Positions 46,721 through 59,640 of a stretch of DNA of 64,000 bases are shown in pieces. The stretch is taken from the NCBI GenBank assembly GCA_019022495.1, contig JAFEKR010000011.1:806001-870000 (forward strand), given 5' to 3'. Both the position numbers and the translations under genes were made by a program. Under the pieces are notes generated by a model, which was not told the origin of the DNA, searched no databases, and was given only the letters and a program-made list of their open reading frames with translations. Numbering within the stretch: the stretch's first letter is position 1; every line of letters starts with the position of its first letter. Source of the stretch: Epichloe hybrida. Taxonomy: Eukaryota; Ascomycota; Sordariomycetes; Hypocreales; Clavicipitaceae.

Positions 46721-46765
46721 CTTAAAAGGAATACTAGCTAATACTAATAGCTATTAAATTTGTAA

Positions 46766-46940
46766 GCTATTACAAGCTATTACAAGCTATTACAAGCTAT
46801 TACAAGCTATTATAAGCTATTATAAGCTATTATAAGCTATTATAAGCTATTATAAGCTATTATAAGCTATTATAGGGTATTATAAGCTATTATAGGGTAT
46901 TATAAGCTATTATAGAGTATTATAAGCTATTAAAAGGTAT
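46766..46940. repeat. 11-base tandem array (AAGCTATTATA)n
   Basis: About 16 copies with a block shift from ATTACA to ATTATA and occasional AGGGTATTATA variants near the right end, which look like C-to-T and local changes spreading through the array. Confidence 0.85.
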
Positions 46941-47165
46941 TAAATAAACTATATATACCTTATAATAAAGGAATTTAACTTAAAACTAAAAAAAAGAAAA
47001 AAAAATACAAAACAATACAAATAATACATGTATTGTATTATATTGTAAAATTTTAGATGTATTATATTGTGTAATGTATTGTATTGTACTGTATTGTCAA
47101 TACAATACAATACAATACACAATACACAATACATCAAATGTATTGTATTGTATTGCAATGCTCTG

Positions 47166-48198
47166 CTAATATAAGAAGTATTTATTTCCTATATCTTTAG
47201 GAAAATAATTAGCTAGCTTATTTAAGCCAATATCTATAGATGCTATAAAGGCCTTGCCTCGAGGGCTATAAGCTTCCTATTATGAGTTAATATATAAAGG
47301 ATATAATATAAGAAAGTAATATACATACCTGGTGAAGATAAGCCTTTTGGTCCTCTTTTATATCATTAAGATATTTATATATCCTAATAATAAAAAGTGG
47401 GACTAAACCTAAAGTATTATACTTCTGGCTTTAAAGTATAATAGTAGGTTCATAAAAAACCTCTAATATGCTGCTTAGGGAAGCTAAATCTGCCCATTCT
47501 TAGGTAGTTGGTATAGCATCCTTAAGAGCTGCAATATTAGACTCCCTATTAAGAAGAATAATAGCTTCTTTAAGCTCTAAAGAAGTATTAATTATCTTAT
47601 AGGTTGAATTCCACCTAGTTTCATTGGCTAAAGATATAATTAGTATTATAAATAAGATATATATAATAAAGATAACTTACCTAAAGGAATTCTTGTAATA
47701 TTGCAATTTTTAGCAATATAGCCTTCATTTTTTGCCTTACGTAAAGATTTTAACTAAGTCTTATATAATCCTTGGTTATTCTTAATAATAATAGCAACCC
47801 TTTTAACTTTACCAAGGATTCCTATGAAAATATTAGTAATAATACTAATAATAATAATAATAAATTACTTACCATTTGCTAAGGATTTGAATTCCTTATA
47901 ATCTTGTCTCTCTTTAATAGAAGAGATATCTTCTGTAGAATAATGTAAAAACTCACTATTCTTAAAAGCTTCTAAATCCTCTTTAGAAGACGTTGATTTA
48001 ATAAAATTCGTTATAATATCCTTTGCAACAATGTTTAAAACATGTGCTATACATCGGATATCATAAGGTTCTTCTATAATAGTACTTTTATAGTTCTTAT
48101 TAATATAAGAAGACATAAAAGTATTATTATTAGACCCGTTATCTCTAGTAAAACTAGTATTATTTTATTAGTAAAAGGTTATATAATATAAAAGATAA
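47166..48198 (-). pseudogene. hAT transposase, C-terminal part
   Basis: Minus-strand reading gives SSYINKNYKSTIIEEPYDIR, CIAHVLNIVAKDII, NETRWNSTYKIINTSLELKE and WADLASLSSILEVFYEPTII, the order seen in fungal hAT transposases (the Asp/His-rich C-A-H-x-L-N block, then T-R-W-N-S-T). Some TAG stops and intron-like AT stretches (GTAAG/AG) interrupt it. Its N-terminal half is at 55,354-56,451, split off by Copia-2 at a GATAA site. Confidence 0.7.
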
Positions 48199-49015
48199 TG
48201 TTAAAAATAAGACCTATTTTTAGCCCTTTCTAGTTAAAGGACCTTTCTATTACTAGCTTGCATTGCAAGCCTAACAGCTGCACTGCAGCTGTCAACGGTC
48301 GCGAAGGTAGCTGTCAATGGCTACGTCGCAGCTGTCAACAGCTGCGACCGACCGTGTGGATGACTAATCCAAATCAATTATCAATTGTGGATTATTCAAT
48401 TGCGTTATGGCTACAAGCGTAGCCACAACCGCAGCGCCACTAGTAATTAGGTAAGCTAGGGTGACGTAAGCAGGTTACCCTATAGCTATCTTTAACAGCG
48501 ATTTTCTCTTTAACTAGAGGTTATATAAAAGTCTTGCATATAGCAAATTAAAGCTAGAAGACAGGGCTTTTATTTTATACAGGAATATTTTTTAGACTAA
48601 AATTTAGTGCATACAGGTTACTAGTTTGTATAGTGGTGAGTTAATTTTTTAGATTTTATATATAAATGAATTTTGCGGAAAATAAAAAGTGGCCTGTAAG
48701 ACCTCTTTAGCGGTCCGGATTCACCGATATAGTTAGTAAGTATATAAGAGGAAAAAGATCTTTTTAATCTAGCTAGATAGCTAGGCCTCTTAATCTAACA
48801 GCCGCATTGCCTATATAACGTTACTAAAATCAATTCTATTAGTATATAAGATATTGTAAAAGTTATCTAGATTAAATTCTATTAGTTAATAACTGCCGAA
48901 ACCTTCCGTTGCGTTGCGTTAAATATTTCAACGTGGTGGTTCTACTAGTCCCTAACCGTAGAGCCGCACCTGTATAGCTATTGCTAGCCAGCAACTAGCT
49001 CCCTACATTTCAATA
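48199..49015 (+). repeat. Copia-2 5' LTR
   Basis: 817 bases, TGTTAAAAATAAGACC to TTTCAATA. Confidence 0.9.
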
Positions 49016-49410
49016 GGTTATGAGCCCGGAGTATTACTATAAAATTCTTTCTAGTGCACTTTACGTACGGTTATAGAAGACTTCCCTTCTATAAAATAGG
49101 AAGGACTCGCGAGATAGAAGCTATTCCCTTCTATAAAAAAGGAATTATTATGGTTATAGAAGACTTCCCTTCTATAAAACAAGAAGCGCACAAGCGATAC
49201 AAAAGCTTTCCCTTCTATAAAAAGGAAGTTTAGTAAGAATAGAAGCTTTTCCCTTCTATAAAAAAGGAAATTCAGCGCGAATAGAAGCTTTTCCCTTCTA
49301 TAAAAAGGATTTTTAGTACGAATAGAAGACTTCCCTTCTATAAAATTAGAAGATAGCTACTAATTAACAAGGTTAGGGACCTCCAGTCCCTGATCTTAGT
49401 GCGTAAGAGG

Positions 49411-52400
49411 TTCTAAATAACTAGCTCAAAGAGCAGGTTATTAAACAACAAAATGCTATTAATCTAGTAATAGAGAAGCTAGAGTCCTTAACTTTAGCTA
49501 TTAATAATAGACCTATAGAGGATGTGGAAGCTACTAAGCCCGCTAGTTAGCAGCAAATTTAGCAGCCTATTCAAGATAAGGCACCTGAATCTAGCTCTGT
49601 ATAAGCTGCCTTTAATAATTTAATTATTAAGGAATTTAATAAGAGGGTTTATAGCTTCCCTAAGACTACTAAGCTTAAAGAAGCTAAAAATTTTGATCAA
49701 TGGAAACAAGCCCTAGCTATCTAATTTAAAGCTTTAGGCATGCCTAATTTTCTAGATAATCCGGATATTTCTAGGGCGCTAGGGGACGCTAACCAAGCTA
49801 TTATCCTTATGTTACTAAGGGATAGTTATACGGAAGGCCCCTAAGCCGCTATAACTTAGCAAAAATCACCTAAAGAAGCCTATAAGTTACTTATTAGGCA
49901 ATATTCACATAGCGTTAAAATCTAGAGGGGGTCCCTATATTCTGAATTTCATAACCTGAATTTTCATGGATTTAAGGGGACTTTAGAAGCCTTTAATGCA
50001 GTCTTTAATAATCTACTAGCTAGATTATCGATTTTAGGAGTCCTAATTAATCCTATAGATCAGGTTAATCAATATCTTTAATCCCTAAAATTAACCTTCC
50101 CTTAGTAGGCTAAGAGGCAACGATTTAGCATGTGTACAAATAGGGCTATAGGGGTCCCCCTAGAAGCCCTAAATCTTGAATTTCTAATAGTAGACCTTCT
50201 AGCTAAACAGAGGGATAAGTCATCTACGGTAGCCAAAGCCCTGAATTATAGGTCTAAAGACCTAGAAAAGGGTGCTAAAGACAAGGAAAAGGCCCCTAAA
50301 GGTCAGAAGAAGAAGAAAGAAGGCTCTGAAGAAAATAAGGGCTCTTCTAATTCTAATAAGAAGAAAAAGAAGCAAAAGGGTCAAAAATCAGATAAAAAGG
50401 ATACTAAAGAACTTATAGAATGTTCTTTTATGCTAGGAAATTACAACCTTTCTAACGGAGCACTTGATCCGTACAAGAAACCTAGCAATTACAAGACTAG
50501 TTATAAGAGCTCTAGCAATAGTAGCTCTAATTCTAGCTCTAGTAATTCAGATAATGAAAAACAAGAAATTAATACCTTAAATGGTTTTAATTATTATAGT
50601 AAAGACATGAAAAAGGCTCTATTATATAATACAGGTTTAACCGTACATATAGTTAATTCTAGGGAGGTCTTTAGGGATTATACCCCTTTTAAGAAAGGGG
50701 AATCCAACCCTATTATAACTAGTGGTGGCCCTATTTATCCTAAGGGTCACGGTAGTGCTGTTTTTAAGGTCTTATATCAAAATAAACCTAATAAATATAG
50801 GACCTTAGTGCTAAAGGATGCTCTATATTTTCCTTAGCTTAATGTTAATATAGTTAGTGGCCTTATTCACTATATATCTAGCGGTTGCTTTATAAAAAAC
50901 TATCTTTATCTTAAAGATAGGTCTTGTATTACTGCCCTAGATATAGTAAAACATGGTTTTTTCTTTCACGTTAAAAACCAATCTACACTAACGTTACATA
51001 AAGGGCCCTGTAAAAAATCTCATTATATCTGAACTTTTACCTATGCTAGCTTTAGGGGTCATAGCTATCCGATTAGCTACCCTATAGAGGTTCAAATTCC
51101 CTCTAAAAAGCCGGATTAGGCTTCTGATTTAGACGAAATCGCTAAAATCGACGAAGATAATGATATTAAAGAAGTTATACGGGATGATTTAGGGGATTTA
51201 GTCCCTTCTCTAACGCCTATAGCCCTAGGTTAGGTCCCTTATAAATCTAAAGAAATAGATTTAGGGGTATTAGAGGGCCTTAGTAAAGGAAAAAGGTCCC
51301 TAATACCTCCCCAAGAGGCCTGTGGTTCTTAAGGGGCCTAGCAGGGGACTAACGGAGAGGGCCCTAATCTAGACCCGAATCTAGACCCTAATTCAGACCC
51401 TAAAGACCTTTAATATCAAAAGTTACTAGAACTAGCTAGCCTATGGCATGTACGATTAGGGTATCTAGGGCTTCCTTTGCTAAAGAAAACAAGCCTTATA
51501 ACTAAAGGAATCCCTGATTTTTCTAAAATTAAGGATAAAGACTTTAAATGTATAGCTTATAATCAATCTAAGGCAGTTAGAAGACCTAGGAAATTAGCTA
51601 TCCCTAACCCCCCTAGAGCTCTAGATTAAATAGAGGGGGATACGCTAAAAATCAGCCCTGTACCATACAATAAACAGTTAATTTGCTTATTTCTAGTTGG
51701 TTGAAAAACTAGATATAAGTGGGTGTTCTTATTACCAAATAAGGAAGGCCTAACTGTTTATAGGGCTATTAAGGGCTTCTTTAGAGGGCTTAAAAATCAA
51801 CTAGGTCAATATCCTAGGCACCTTCACTTTAATTGGGGCCAAGAAATCGATTCTAGTTGTTAAACTTGGTTAAATTCTAAAGGGATTAAATTTACAACTT
51901 CTAGTCCCTATATCCATAAGCAAAATGGATTAGCAGAGCGTTTAATTTGTACTATTTTAGATCGATTAAGGGCTACTATCTAGTGGGCAAAATTACCTTT
52001 ATATTTATAGTGTTTTGTATTACCTGCAGTTATTAACCTAGTTAATATAACTGCTAATACCACTAAGGATAAAAGCCCTGAATAACTGCTAGCTAGGGAG
52101 CTAAATCAGCCTTGTACGACTGATATTAGCAGTATTAGAGCCATAGGATCTCACTGTGAGATTCTAATCCCCCTAGAAAAATAACCTAAAGCCTAGAAGT
52201 TAGCAGCTAGGACTATCCCTAGAAGGTTATTAGCTACACTAGGTTCTAACACCTATCTAGTGTACATCCCCTCTAAAAGGCTAGTCACAAAGACTAGCTT
52301 TATTAAGATTATAGAACCTATAGGTCCTGTCTCTAAAGGATTACCTAGGCTTTCTATAGGGGATAACCCTTTAGAGGGGGAAAATAATTTAGAAAATTAA

Positions 52401-54327
52401 GATCTAAATTAAGGTTTAAAGGATTACCTTATAGATAACATAGGAGATCCCCCTATAGGTCAAGAAAAACACCCTATAGGGCCTGTACAACCCCCTAAGG
52501 AACTAATTCCAGAGGCCTTAGAGGAGGCCACGCCTGTAACTTCCCTAGGAAATCAGATTTCGACTCCGGACCTTGATTTTGACAAAATTACTGACTTCGA
52601 CCCTAATATTGACCCTATGGATGTTAATATTAGTTCCCCTTCTTCTCTAGATTTCATAAAAGAAATCTGCTTTAAGGTATAGGAGAAGCTAAAGGAAAAT
52701 AACCTTAATAGCCCTAAACCTAAGACCTGGAAGCAAGCTATATCTAGCCCTAAAAGGGATAAATGGATAAAAGCTACGTATAAGGAATATAAATAGCTTC
52801 TAAAGGCTAGTACTTTTAAATTTATAGGGAAAGACTAAGTACCTAAGGGCTAAAAAGTACTAAAGAATAGGCTTGTTTATAAGCTTAAAAAGGATAAAGA
52901 AAATAATCCTTTAAAATACAAGGCCTGACTCGTTACTAAGGGATTTATGCAAATTGAAGGTCTAGATTATCTAGAGACCTTTACAGCCATAAGCATTCCC
53001 CCTAGCTGGAGTATTTTACTAGCCCTAGCGGCTTGGAATAACTAGGAAATCAAATAGGTTGATTTTATAGGAGCTTTTCTTAATAGTAAGCTATAACAAC
53101 AGATTTATATGGTTATTCCGGACGGATTTATCGAATTCCTTAAAGCAAATCCTAAATTAGCTAAATTAGCTAAAAGTTTTGGCTATAAACCTTCTAAAGA
53201 TTAAGTAATTTTATTATAGAAATCTTTATATAGCCTAAAACAAAGCTTAAGGGAATGGCAATAAGCACTAATTATAGTGCTAAAGTCCCTAGGATTTAGC
53301 CCTCTAATTTCTGACCTAGCTATATTCTATAATTCCTCCACCAAAACCTTTATTATCACGTATGTGAATGATTATCTTCTAATTAGACTGGATTTACGTT
53401 ATATCTAAAGACTTAAAAAGGAACTTTATAAAGTCTATCTAATAGAAGATAGGGGGCTAGCTGAATTCTTCTTAGGGGTTTAAATCATATAAGATAGACT
53501 TAATAGGGTCCTGAAAATTCATTAATCTTAGTATATCTTAGAGGCTTTAAATTGATTTAATATGCTAGATAGTAAGCCTATTAGCATACCTCTTTAGCTA
53601 GGCGTTTTAGCTACGCAGACCACTAAGCTTTTAATAGCTAGCGAAATCAAGCTCTATCAGTGCATTATAGGGACTATAATATACCTAATGTTACTTATAA
53701 GGCCGGACGTGGCCTTTACACTTCAGTGGCTATTTACAGCACTAGCTAGGCCCTATATAGAGCACCTAAAAGCAGCTAAAAACCTGCTTAGGTACCTATT
53801 AGGGACTAAATTCCTTACTATAATTTATAGGGGAGACCCTAAAGGTATAGCTAGCAAAAGCCTAATAGGTTATTATGATAGTGATTTTGTAGGGGATAAA
53901 AAGACCTCTAAATTAACCTACGCTTATTTATTCAAGCTAGCTAGCGGACCTATTAGCTAGAAATCAAAGAAAGCTAGTACGATAGCTCTATTAATATTAG
54001 AAGCTAAAGCTAACGCTATCTGCGAGACCTTCCGGGAGCTACACTGGCTTTAGGGCTTATTTAAGGAGCTAAAAACCCCTATTTCTCCCCCTATCCAGAT
54101 ATATTGCGATAATTAAGGCGCTATAACCACTGCCTATAACCCTGCCTTACATAGCTATATAAAGCATACCTTGCTAAAGTTTAACTATATTAGGCAATAG
54201 GTTTTAGAGGGTTTAGCTAAGATTGAATATCTAGATACGAAGTCAATGCCTACAGATAGCCTAACGAAACTATTATCTAGGCCTCTTTATCAGGCTTTTA
54301 TTAGGCTCTTAGGGCTTAATAATTACT
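49411..54327 (+). pseudogene. Copia-2 gag-pol polyprotein, RIP-inactivated but less so
   Basis: Same order as Copia-1. The stop-free stretch 50,130-50,837 spans the end of gag and the Lys/Ser-rich linker (KEKAPKGQKKKKEGSEENKG), where Copia-1 has TAG for CAG at several places. Integrase, reverse transcriptase (PPSWSILLALAAWNN; VNDYLLI-like) and RNase H (53,688-53,960) follow in the same frame. At the ISWKS motif this copy reads TAG where Copia-1 keeps TGG. Ends with a stop near 54,327. Confidence 0.85.
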
Positions 54328-54537
54328 AAAAAACCAACAACTAAATCCCTTTAACAGGGAACTAAAAACAACGCTAAAAAGGGAGCTATATTTTAACAAT
54401 AGCTAGGAATTCAAAAGGGGGTCTTTTATCTTTTCCTGTTTTTCCCTTTTATCTGTTTTTATCTAAAAGTTCTTGTTTACCCTATATCACTTTGTACGCT
54501 TTTAATTAGCTTATATGTAATTCTTTTGTAGAGGGGG

Positions 54538-55353
54538 TGTTAAAAATAAGACCTATTTTTAGCCCTTTCTAGTTAAAGGACCTTTCTATTACTAGCTTGC
54601 ATTGCAAGCCTAATAGCTACACTACAGCTATTAACGGTCGCGAAGGTAGCTATTAATGGCTATATCATAGCTATTAATAGCTATGACTAACCGTGTGAAT
54701 AACTAATCTAAATTAATTATTAATTGTGAATTATTTAATTACGTTATAGCTACAAGCGTAGCCACAACCGCAGCGCCACTAGTAATTAGGTAAGCTAGGG
54801 TGACGTAAGCAGGTTACCTATAGCTATCTTTAATAGCGATTTTCTCTTTAACTAGAGGTTATATAAAAGTCTTGCATATAGTAAATTAAAGCTAGAAGAT
54901 AGGGCTTTTATTTTATATAGGAATATTTTTTAGACTAAAATTTAGTGCATATAGGTTACTAGTTTGTATGGTAGTGAGTCGATTTTTTGGATTTTACATA
55001 CAAATGAATTTTGCGGAAAATAAAAAGTGGCCTATAAGACCTCTTTAGCAGTCTAGATCTACTAATATAGTTAGTAGGTATATAAGAGGAAGAAGATCTT
55101 TTCAATCTAGCTAGATAGCTAGGCCTCTCAATCTAACAGCCGCATTGCCTGTATAACGTTACTAAAATCAATTCTATTAGTATATAAGATATTGTAAAAG
55201 TTATCTAGATTGAATTCTATTAGTTAATAACTGCCAAAACCTTCCGTTACGTTGCGTTAAATATTTTAACGTGGTGGTTCTACTAGTCCCCGACCGTAGA
55301 GCCGCACCTGTACAGCTGTTGCCAGCCAGCAACTAGCTCCCTACATTTCAATA
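54538..55353 (+). repeat. Copia-2 3' LTR
   Basis: 816 bases, ends TTTCAATA then GATAA. It differs from its partner chiefly by C/T and G/A. Confidence 0.9.
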
Positions 55354-56451
55354 GATAATAGCTAACATACCTTGAGATTATCTTTGGCTTAAGCTGATAT
55401 TCTTGAATCATTTTATTAAAGGATTCATGAATATAAGCTCCAGTGTGAGAATTTGATAGATATTCAAATCCTATAATATAAGATAATTAGTATAATAATT
55501 ATAACTTACCTTATAGTTATAATAGAATAATAGGATTTACTTACCTAAAAGCTTATATTCAAGTTTAAAGTTTAGGTCTAGCCAACTAGCTATAACACCC
55601 AAATAGGACTTAGAATTGATAGAAGTCCAGATATCTAACTGAATAGATATAGATCCTTGATTTTGAAGATTATATTGGATCTTCTAGATGATTTGCTGCT
55701 TAGAAATATTATACATAGTATGAATTCTATGTGCAATACTTCTATAACTTAGCAAAGAAGCTAAATTATTATTCCTAAGTTTAAGTTAGCTTATATATAT
55801 ATATATTATAGTGTAAGAAAAAATGTATTACTTACCTAGAATAATAATTTAGTAATTCTTTAAAGGAGTTACTATTAACAACAGCAAAAGCAATGTTATT
55901 TTCTAGTATAAATCTTATAACTAGATTAATTGCCTTTTCTAATGAAAATTCCTCTGAGGAAATTATAGAATTTCAAGCCCTTTTAGTAGGAAAAAAGGAT
56001 ATTAAAGATAATTAGCCTGGCGATTGTGGCTGGATTTCTAGCACTATTATAATATTAGTAATAAGATATAGGATAGTTATTAGATAATATAACTTACTTA
56101 TTATCTTACTAGGTTGTTTTTCTTCTAATTTAGAAGTAGCAATATCCTTATGCTTTAGCTTATAATAGGATATTCTATTAGAAGCTTGGAATCTCTTAGC
56201 CTTACTTTTAAAGGTAAAAGTATAATTAAGCTATAAACAAAAACATATAATTACCCTTTCTTTATTTAAATTAATTTTAGATAACTAAAAATTAAATAAA
56301 TTATAGGTAAATATATATGATTTTAAAGAGAATTTGTAACTAGCCTGATTTTCTAGGTCTTTTTCATGTAAACCTGGAAGATTACTAGGCTAGCTAGACC
56401 TAATAGGCTAAGAAGATTTATCAGAAGGATAAAAAGAGGAATCCATGTTAA
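55354..56451 (-). pseudogene. hAT transposase, N-terminal part
   Basis: Begins MDSSFYPSDKSS at 56,451 with TAG at two Gln-like positions, then LPGLHEKDLENQASYKFSLK. Further on come FSLEKAINLVIRFILENNIA, VVNSNSFKELLNYYSR, SYRSIAHRIHTMYNISKQQI and SIQLDIWTSINSKSYLGVIA, typical of the middle of fungal hAT transposases. Interrupted at 55,358 by Copia-2. With the 47,166-48,198 part it would make a nearly complete, intron-containing transposase. Confidence 0.7.
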
Positions 56452-56874
56452 ATAAGAGGTGTTTTTGCTGTTTTTTGCGGATATTTTGCTGAATTTTGCT
56501 AAATTTGTTTTTTTCTTTTTTCTTTTTTCCTTTTATTGTGTTTTTTTGTTGTTTGTTTTGTATGATTTTCTGTGTTTTTTTTGGGGTTTTTTTAGGGTTT
56601 TTAGGGGTTTTTTGGGTTTTTTATAGCTAAAAGGAGATTTTAAAGAAACTTAAATCAGAAGAACAATAAGGGACAATAGTAAGAATAGCAGGTTAGCTTT
56701 TCCTATATGATTTGGATTTTTTACGATTTTTTATGATTTTTATAAGGGAAAAAGAAAAGAAAAGAAAAGAAAAGAAAAGAGAAAAAAAGAGAAGCGGGGT
56801 AATAGTATCACGTAAAAAAATTTGCCCCACTTAAATGACTAATTCAATTAATTTGCTATAAATTGCTTACATAG
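56452..56874. other. T/G-rich 5' region of the hAT transposase gene
   Basis: Strong strand bias: long T runs with GGGTTTTTTAGGG-like words (56,580-56,630), then A/G runs (AAAAGAAAAGA) at 56,745-56,790. Not a telomere array: spacing is irregular. Probably the promoter or leader side of the transposase gene. Confidence 0.35.
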
Positions 56875-58190
56875 CAGAGCGCCCCACTTTTAGACCCACT
56901 TTTCAGACTGATTTTTTTATTTATATTCTTTATTATAAGAGAATTATATCTTATATATAAATATATAGTAAATTATTTTTTTTTATATTTAAAATACTAT
57001 TTTCTTTTATTTAAAAAAAGCTAATTTTATTATATAAAATTATATAAAACTATATAAAATATATATAGCTAAGACTTTTATAAAGCTTTTTATTATATTT
57101 ATATAAACTATTAAAAAGTCTAGTTATTAAATTAAAATAAGTATTTTTAATTAAGATAAGTATTAAGAAACTTTTTTATAGACTTTTTACTTATTCTTTT
57201 ATTTAAAAAACCTATAAAGTTAAAAAAGTATATTATAAATCTAAAAAAAATTCTTTTAAACCTAGGAAAGTTTTATTTAAGATAAAATATTTTATTATAT
57301 TTTTTAAAAAGTTTACTTATATTAGTATATTTTTCTTTAGATTTAATATCTTATTAATTAAGAATATTAAATAATTTCTTTAGGGTAATTATTATAATAA
57401 AAGCTAAAAAAGATATAGAAATTAGTAGTAAATTTGTAAAAAATAATAGAATAGTGAAAAGACCTTTATAATATAGAAAAAAAATTAAAGTATAAGCCTA
57501 TATTCTAATATATAATATTTAGCTACCCTAAATATATAATAAGCTTACTTTACTAAATAAGCTAAAACTTTATAAAATTTTAAATAAATTTCTAAATTAT
57601 TTATAAAAATAGGAATACTATATTTAAATTACCCTTAAAATCTAATATATTTAGGATATATATACTACCCTTAATATCATATAATACATTATATTGTATT
57701 GTATTATATTGTATTGTATTGTATTGTATTGTATTATATTTTTTATATAATAAAATCATTAATAAATCCTATAAAAAAGATATAAAGTTAAAAAAACCTT
57801 TTAAATATAGTAAATAAATTAAGGTATAAGATAAGATAAAAAGAAACTATATATAGCTACCCTATATATATAATAAGCTTACTTTACTAAATAAGCTAAA
57901 ACTTTATAGAATTTTAAATAAATATCTAAATTATTTAAAAAAAATACGAATACTATATTTAGATTACGCTTAGAATCTAATATATTTAAGATATATATAC
58001 TACCCTTAATATTCTATAATACATTATATTGTATTGTATTGTAATGTATTGTATTGTAATGTATTGTATTGTATTGTATTGTATTTTTAATATAATACAA
58101 TACACACATATAATACATAGGGCAATACAATACAATACAATACATCGAAGGGCCAAAAAATACAATACAATACAATACAACAATGCTCTG
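56875..58190. mobile_element. hAT-like element with TATTG tips (unit B), inverted relative to unit A
   Basis: Starts CAGAGCGCCCC and ends CAATGCTCTG. Read in reverse it matches unit A from 44,613 for over 1 kb, including the GGCCCTTCGATGTATTG tip segment and the AGGGTAGTATATATATC blocks, but lacks A's tandem arrays. Outer 8-mers are near but not exact (CTTACATA-like left, TTTACAGA right). Confidence 0.55.
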
Positions 58191-58439
58191 TTTACAGAGG
58201 TAAAATAGTAAGATTAATAATTCCCTAGTAAGAGGCAAGGGAAAAGCTAGTCTATAGTTACGTAGCATAAGGGGCCTCCTAATGTACTAAGACTAGGTAG
58301 TTATTCCCTAGGAGCCTATCTTATAATAGGAGCTTCTATAGCTACACTATAATAATTCACTAGTGAGTTACTTTAGGACTAAACGCACTCTTAAGCTATT
58401 AAAGCATTACTTCTAGTAGCTAGGCATAAATAAGTTAGT

Positions 58440-59640
58440 ATTTAACTATATTATAAGCTACGGGGTCTGCTAGCGAGTAGTGGCTAGAAGGCATTGCCTG
58501 TATAGAAGCCTTAAATCCCTACTAATACCGCGGTAACTATAGGCAGAAATCTTAATAGATTTTATTATAGGATTACTAGTTACCTAAGTAAGCAAATAAG
58601 AGACTAACGTAATCCTAGTGATTATAGACTAATTTACTAAGTACTTTATTTTCTTACTTATAACTATAATAATTAACATAGCTAAACTAGCAGAGCTTTT
58701 CTATAAGGAGATTAAACTAAGGTTTAGGGCACTAGAGGGCATTATATCTAATAGGGGATTAGTCTTTATAAGCTAATTCTAGTTAGACTTATACTACCTA
58801 TTATACATAAAGCAAAGGCTTTTTATAGCGTTTTACCCCTAAACTAATAGGCAAATAAAGAGAATAAACTAGGTGCTTAAGCATTACCTCTAATGCTTTA
58901 TAGCTAATAACTAATAGATATAGCCTAAGCTACTCCTAATAGCCTAATTTACCTATAATAATATAGTGAATAGGACTATAGGCTACTCTTCTAATTACTC
59001 CCTTATAGGCTATTTACTTAAGATTTACCTAGCTCTTAGGGATAAGACTAAAGAAAGGGAGGTACTAGAAGCCTATGTATATATTATAAAGCTATATAAA
59101 GTTAGAGAGTAGCTAAAGTAAAACTAGGTAAAAGCCACTAAGACCTAAGCAAAGTACTATAACTAGTATTACTAGCTATTAACGCTAAAAAGAGGTAACT
59201 AGTATTACTATTAGTAAAGAATATTAGGCTTAAGGATATGAAATAGAAGCTAACCCCTAGATTTATTAGACTATTTTAAGTACTTAATACTATAGGAAAA
59301 TAAGCATATAGACTTACATTACCTAAAAAATACAGTTAGCTATATAATATATTCTATATTAGCCTATTAGAGCTATAGAATTACTATAAAGACACTAGAG
59401 ATAAGGAAATGCTAATACTAGACTTAGAGAATAAAGATAATAAGTATAAAGTTAAGGAGGTTAAGGACTATAGGAAGACCTAAGAAAGTAATAAATACCT
59501 AGTAAAATAAAAGGGCTAGCTAAGTAAATATAACTAATAGGTTATAGTAAAAGATATAGAAAGCGCTTAATATATAATTTAGGCATTTTACTAAAATAAG
59601 TCTAGTAAGAAAAGTAGTAAGATATAAGTAAGTTATAGGC
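58440..59640 (+). pseudogene. Ty3/gypsy chromovirus integrase and chromodomain remnant
   Basis: With stops read through, the plus strand gives AEILIDFIIGLLVT, NVILVIIDQFTKYFIFLLT, ELAELFYKEIKLRFRALEGI, FTYNNIVNRTIGYSSNYSL and, at the end, a chromodomain-like EVKEVKDYRKTQESNKYLVK. Order and spacing fit a gypsy integrase followed by a chromodomain. The 5' part of the element is missing. Confidence 0.65.

Larger units (their letters stand above)
44613..47165. mobile_element. hAT-like element with TATTG hairpin tips (unit A)
   Basis: Starts CAGAGCATTG and ends CAATGCTCTG, exact terminal inverted repeats related to the CAGAGTATTG family. Both tips are palindromic arrays of TATTG/CAATA words. Inside are a pentanucleotide array, five 99-base tandem units and an 11-base tandem array. 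The flanking 8-mers (CTTAGGAG and CTAATATA) do not match, so its ends may not derive from one insertion. Its left ~1.6 kb is repeated in inverted orientation in unit B. Confidence 0.55.
48199..55353 (+). mobile_element. Ty1/copia LTR retrotransposon, copy 2 (Copia-2)
   Basis: 7,155 bases; LTRs 48,199-49,015 and 54,538-55,353; target duplication GATAA on both sides (48,194-48,198 and 55,354-55,358). Primer site GGTTATGAGCC follows the 5' LTR, and GAGGGGG precedes the 3' LTR. It is collinear with Copia-1 without the SINE insert, and inserted in the hAT transposase gene. Confidence 0.92.

Noticed and set aside
56575..56630. TTTTAGGG-like words as a telomere tract
   Set aside because: Irregular spacing, mixed with T runs, internal to a transposon block; no (TTAGGG)n run.
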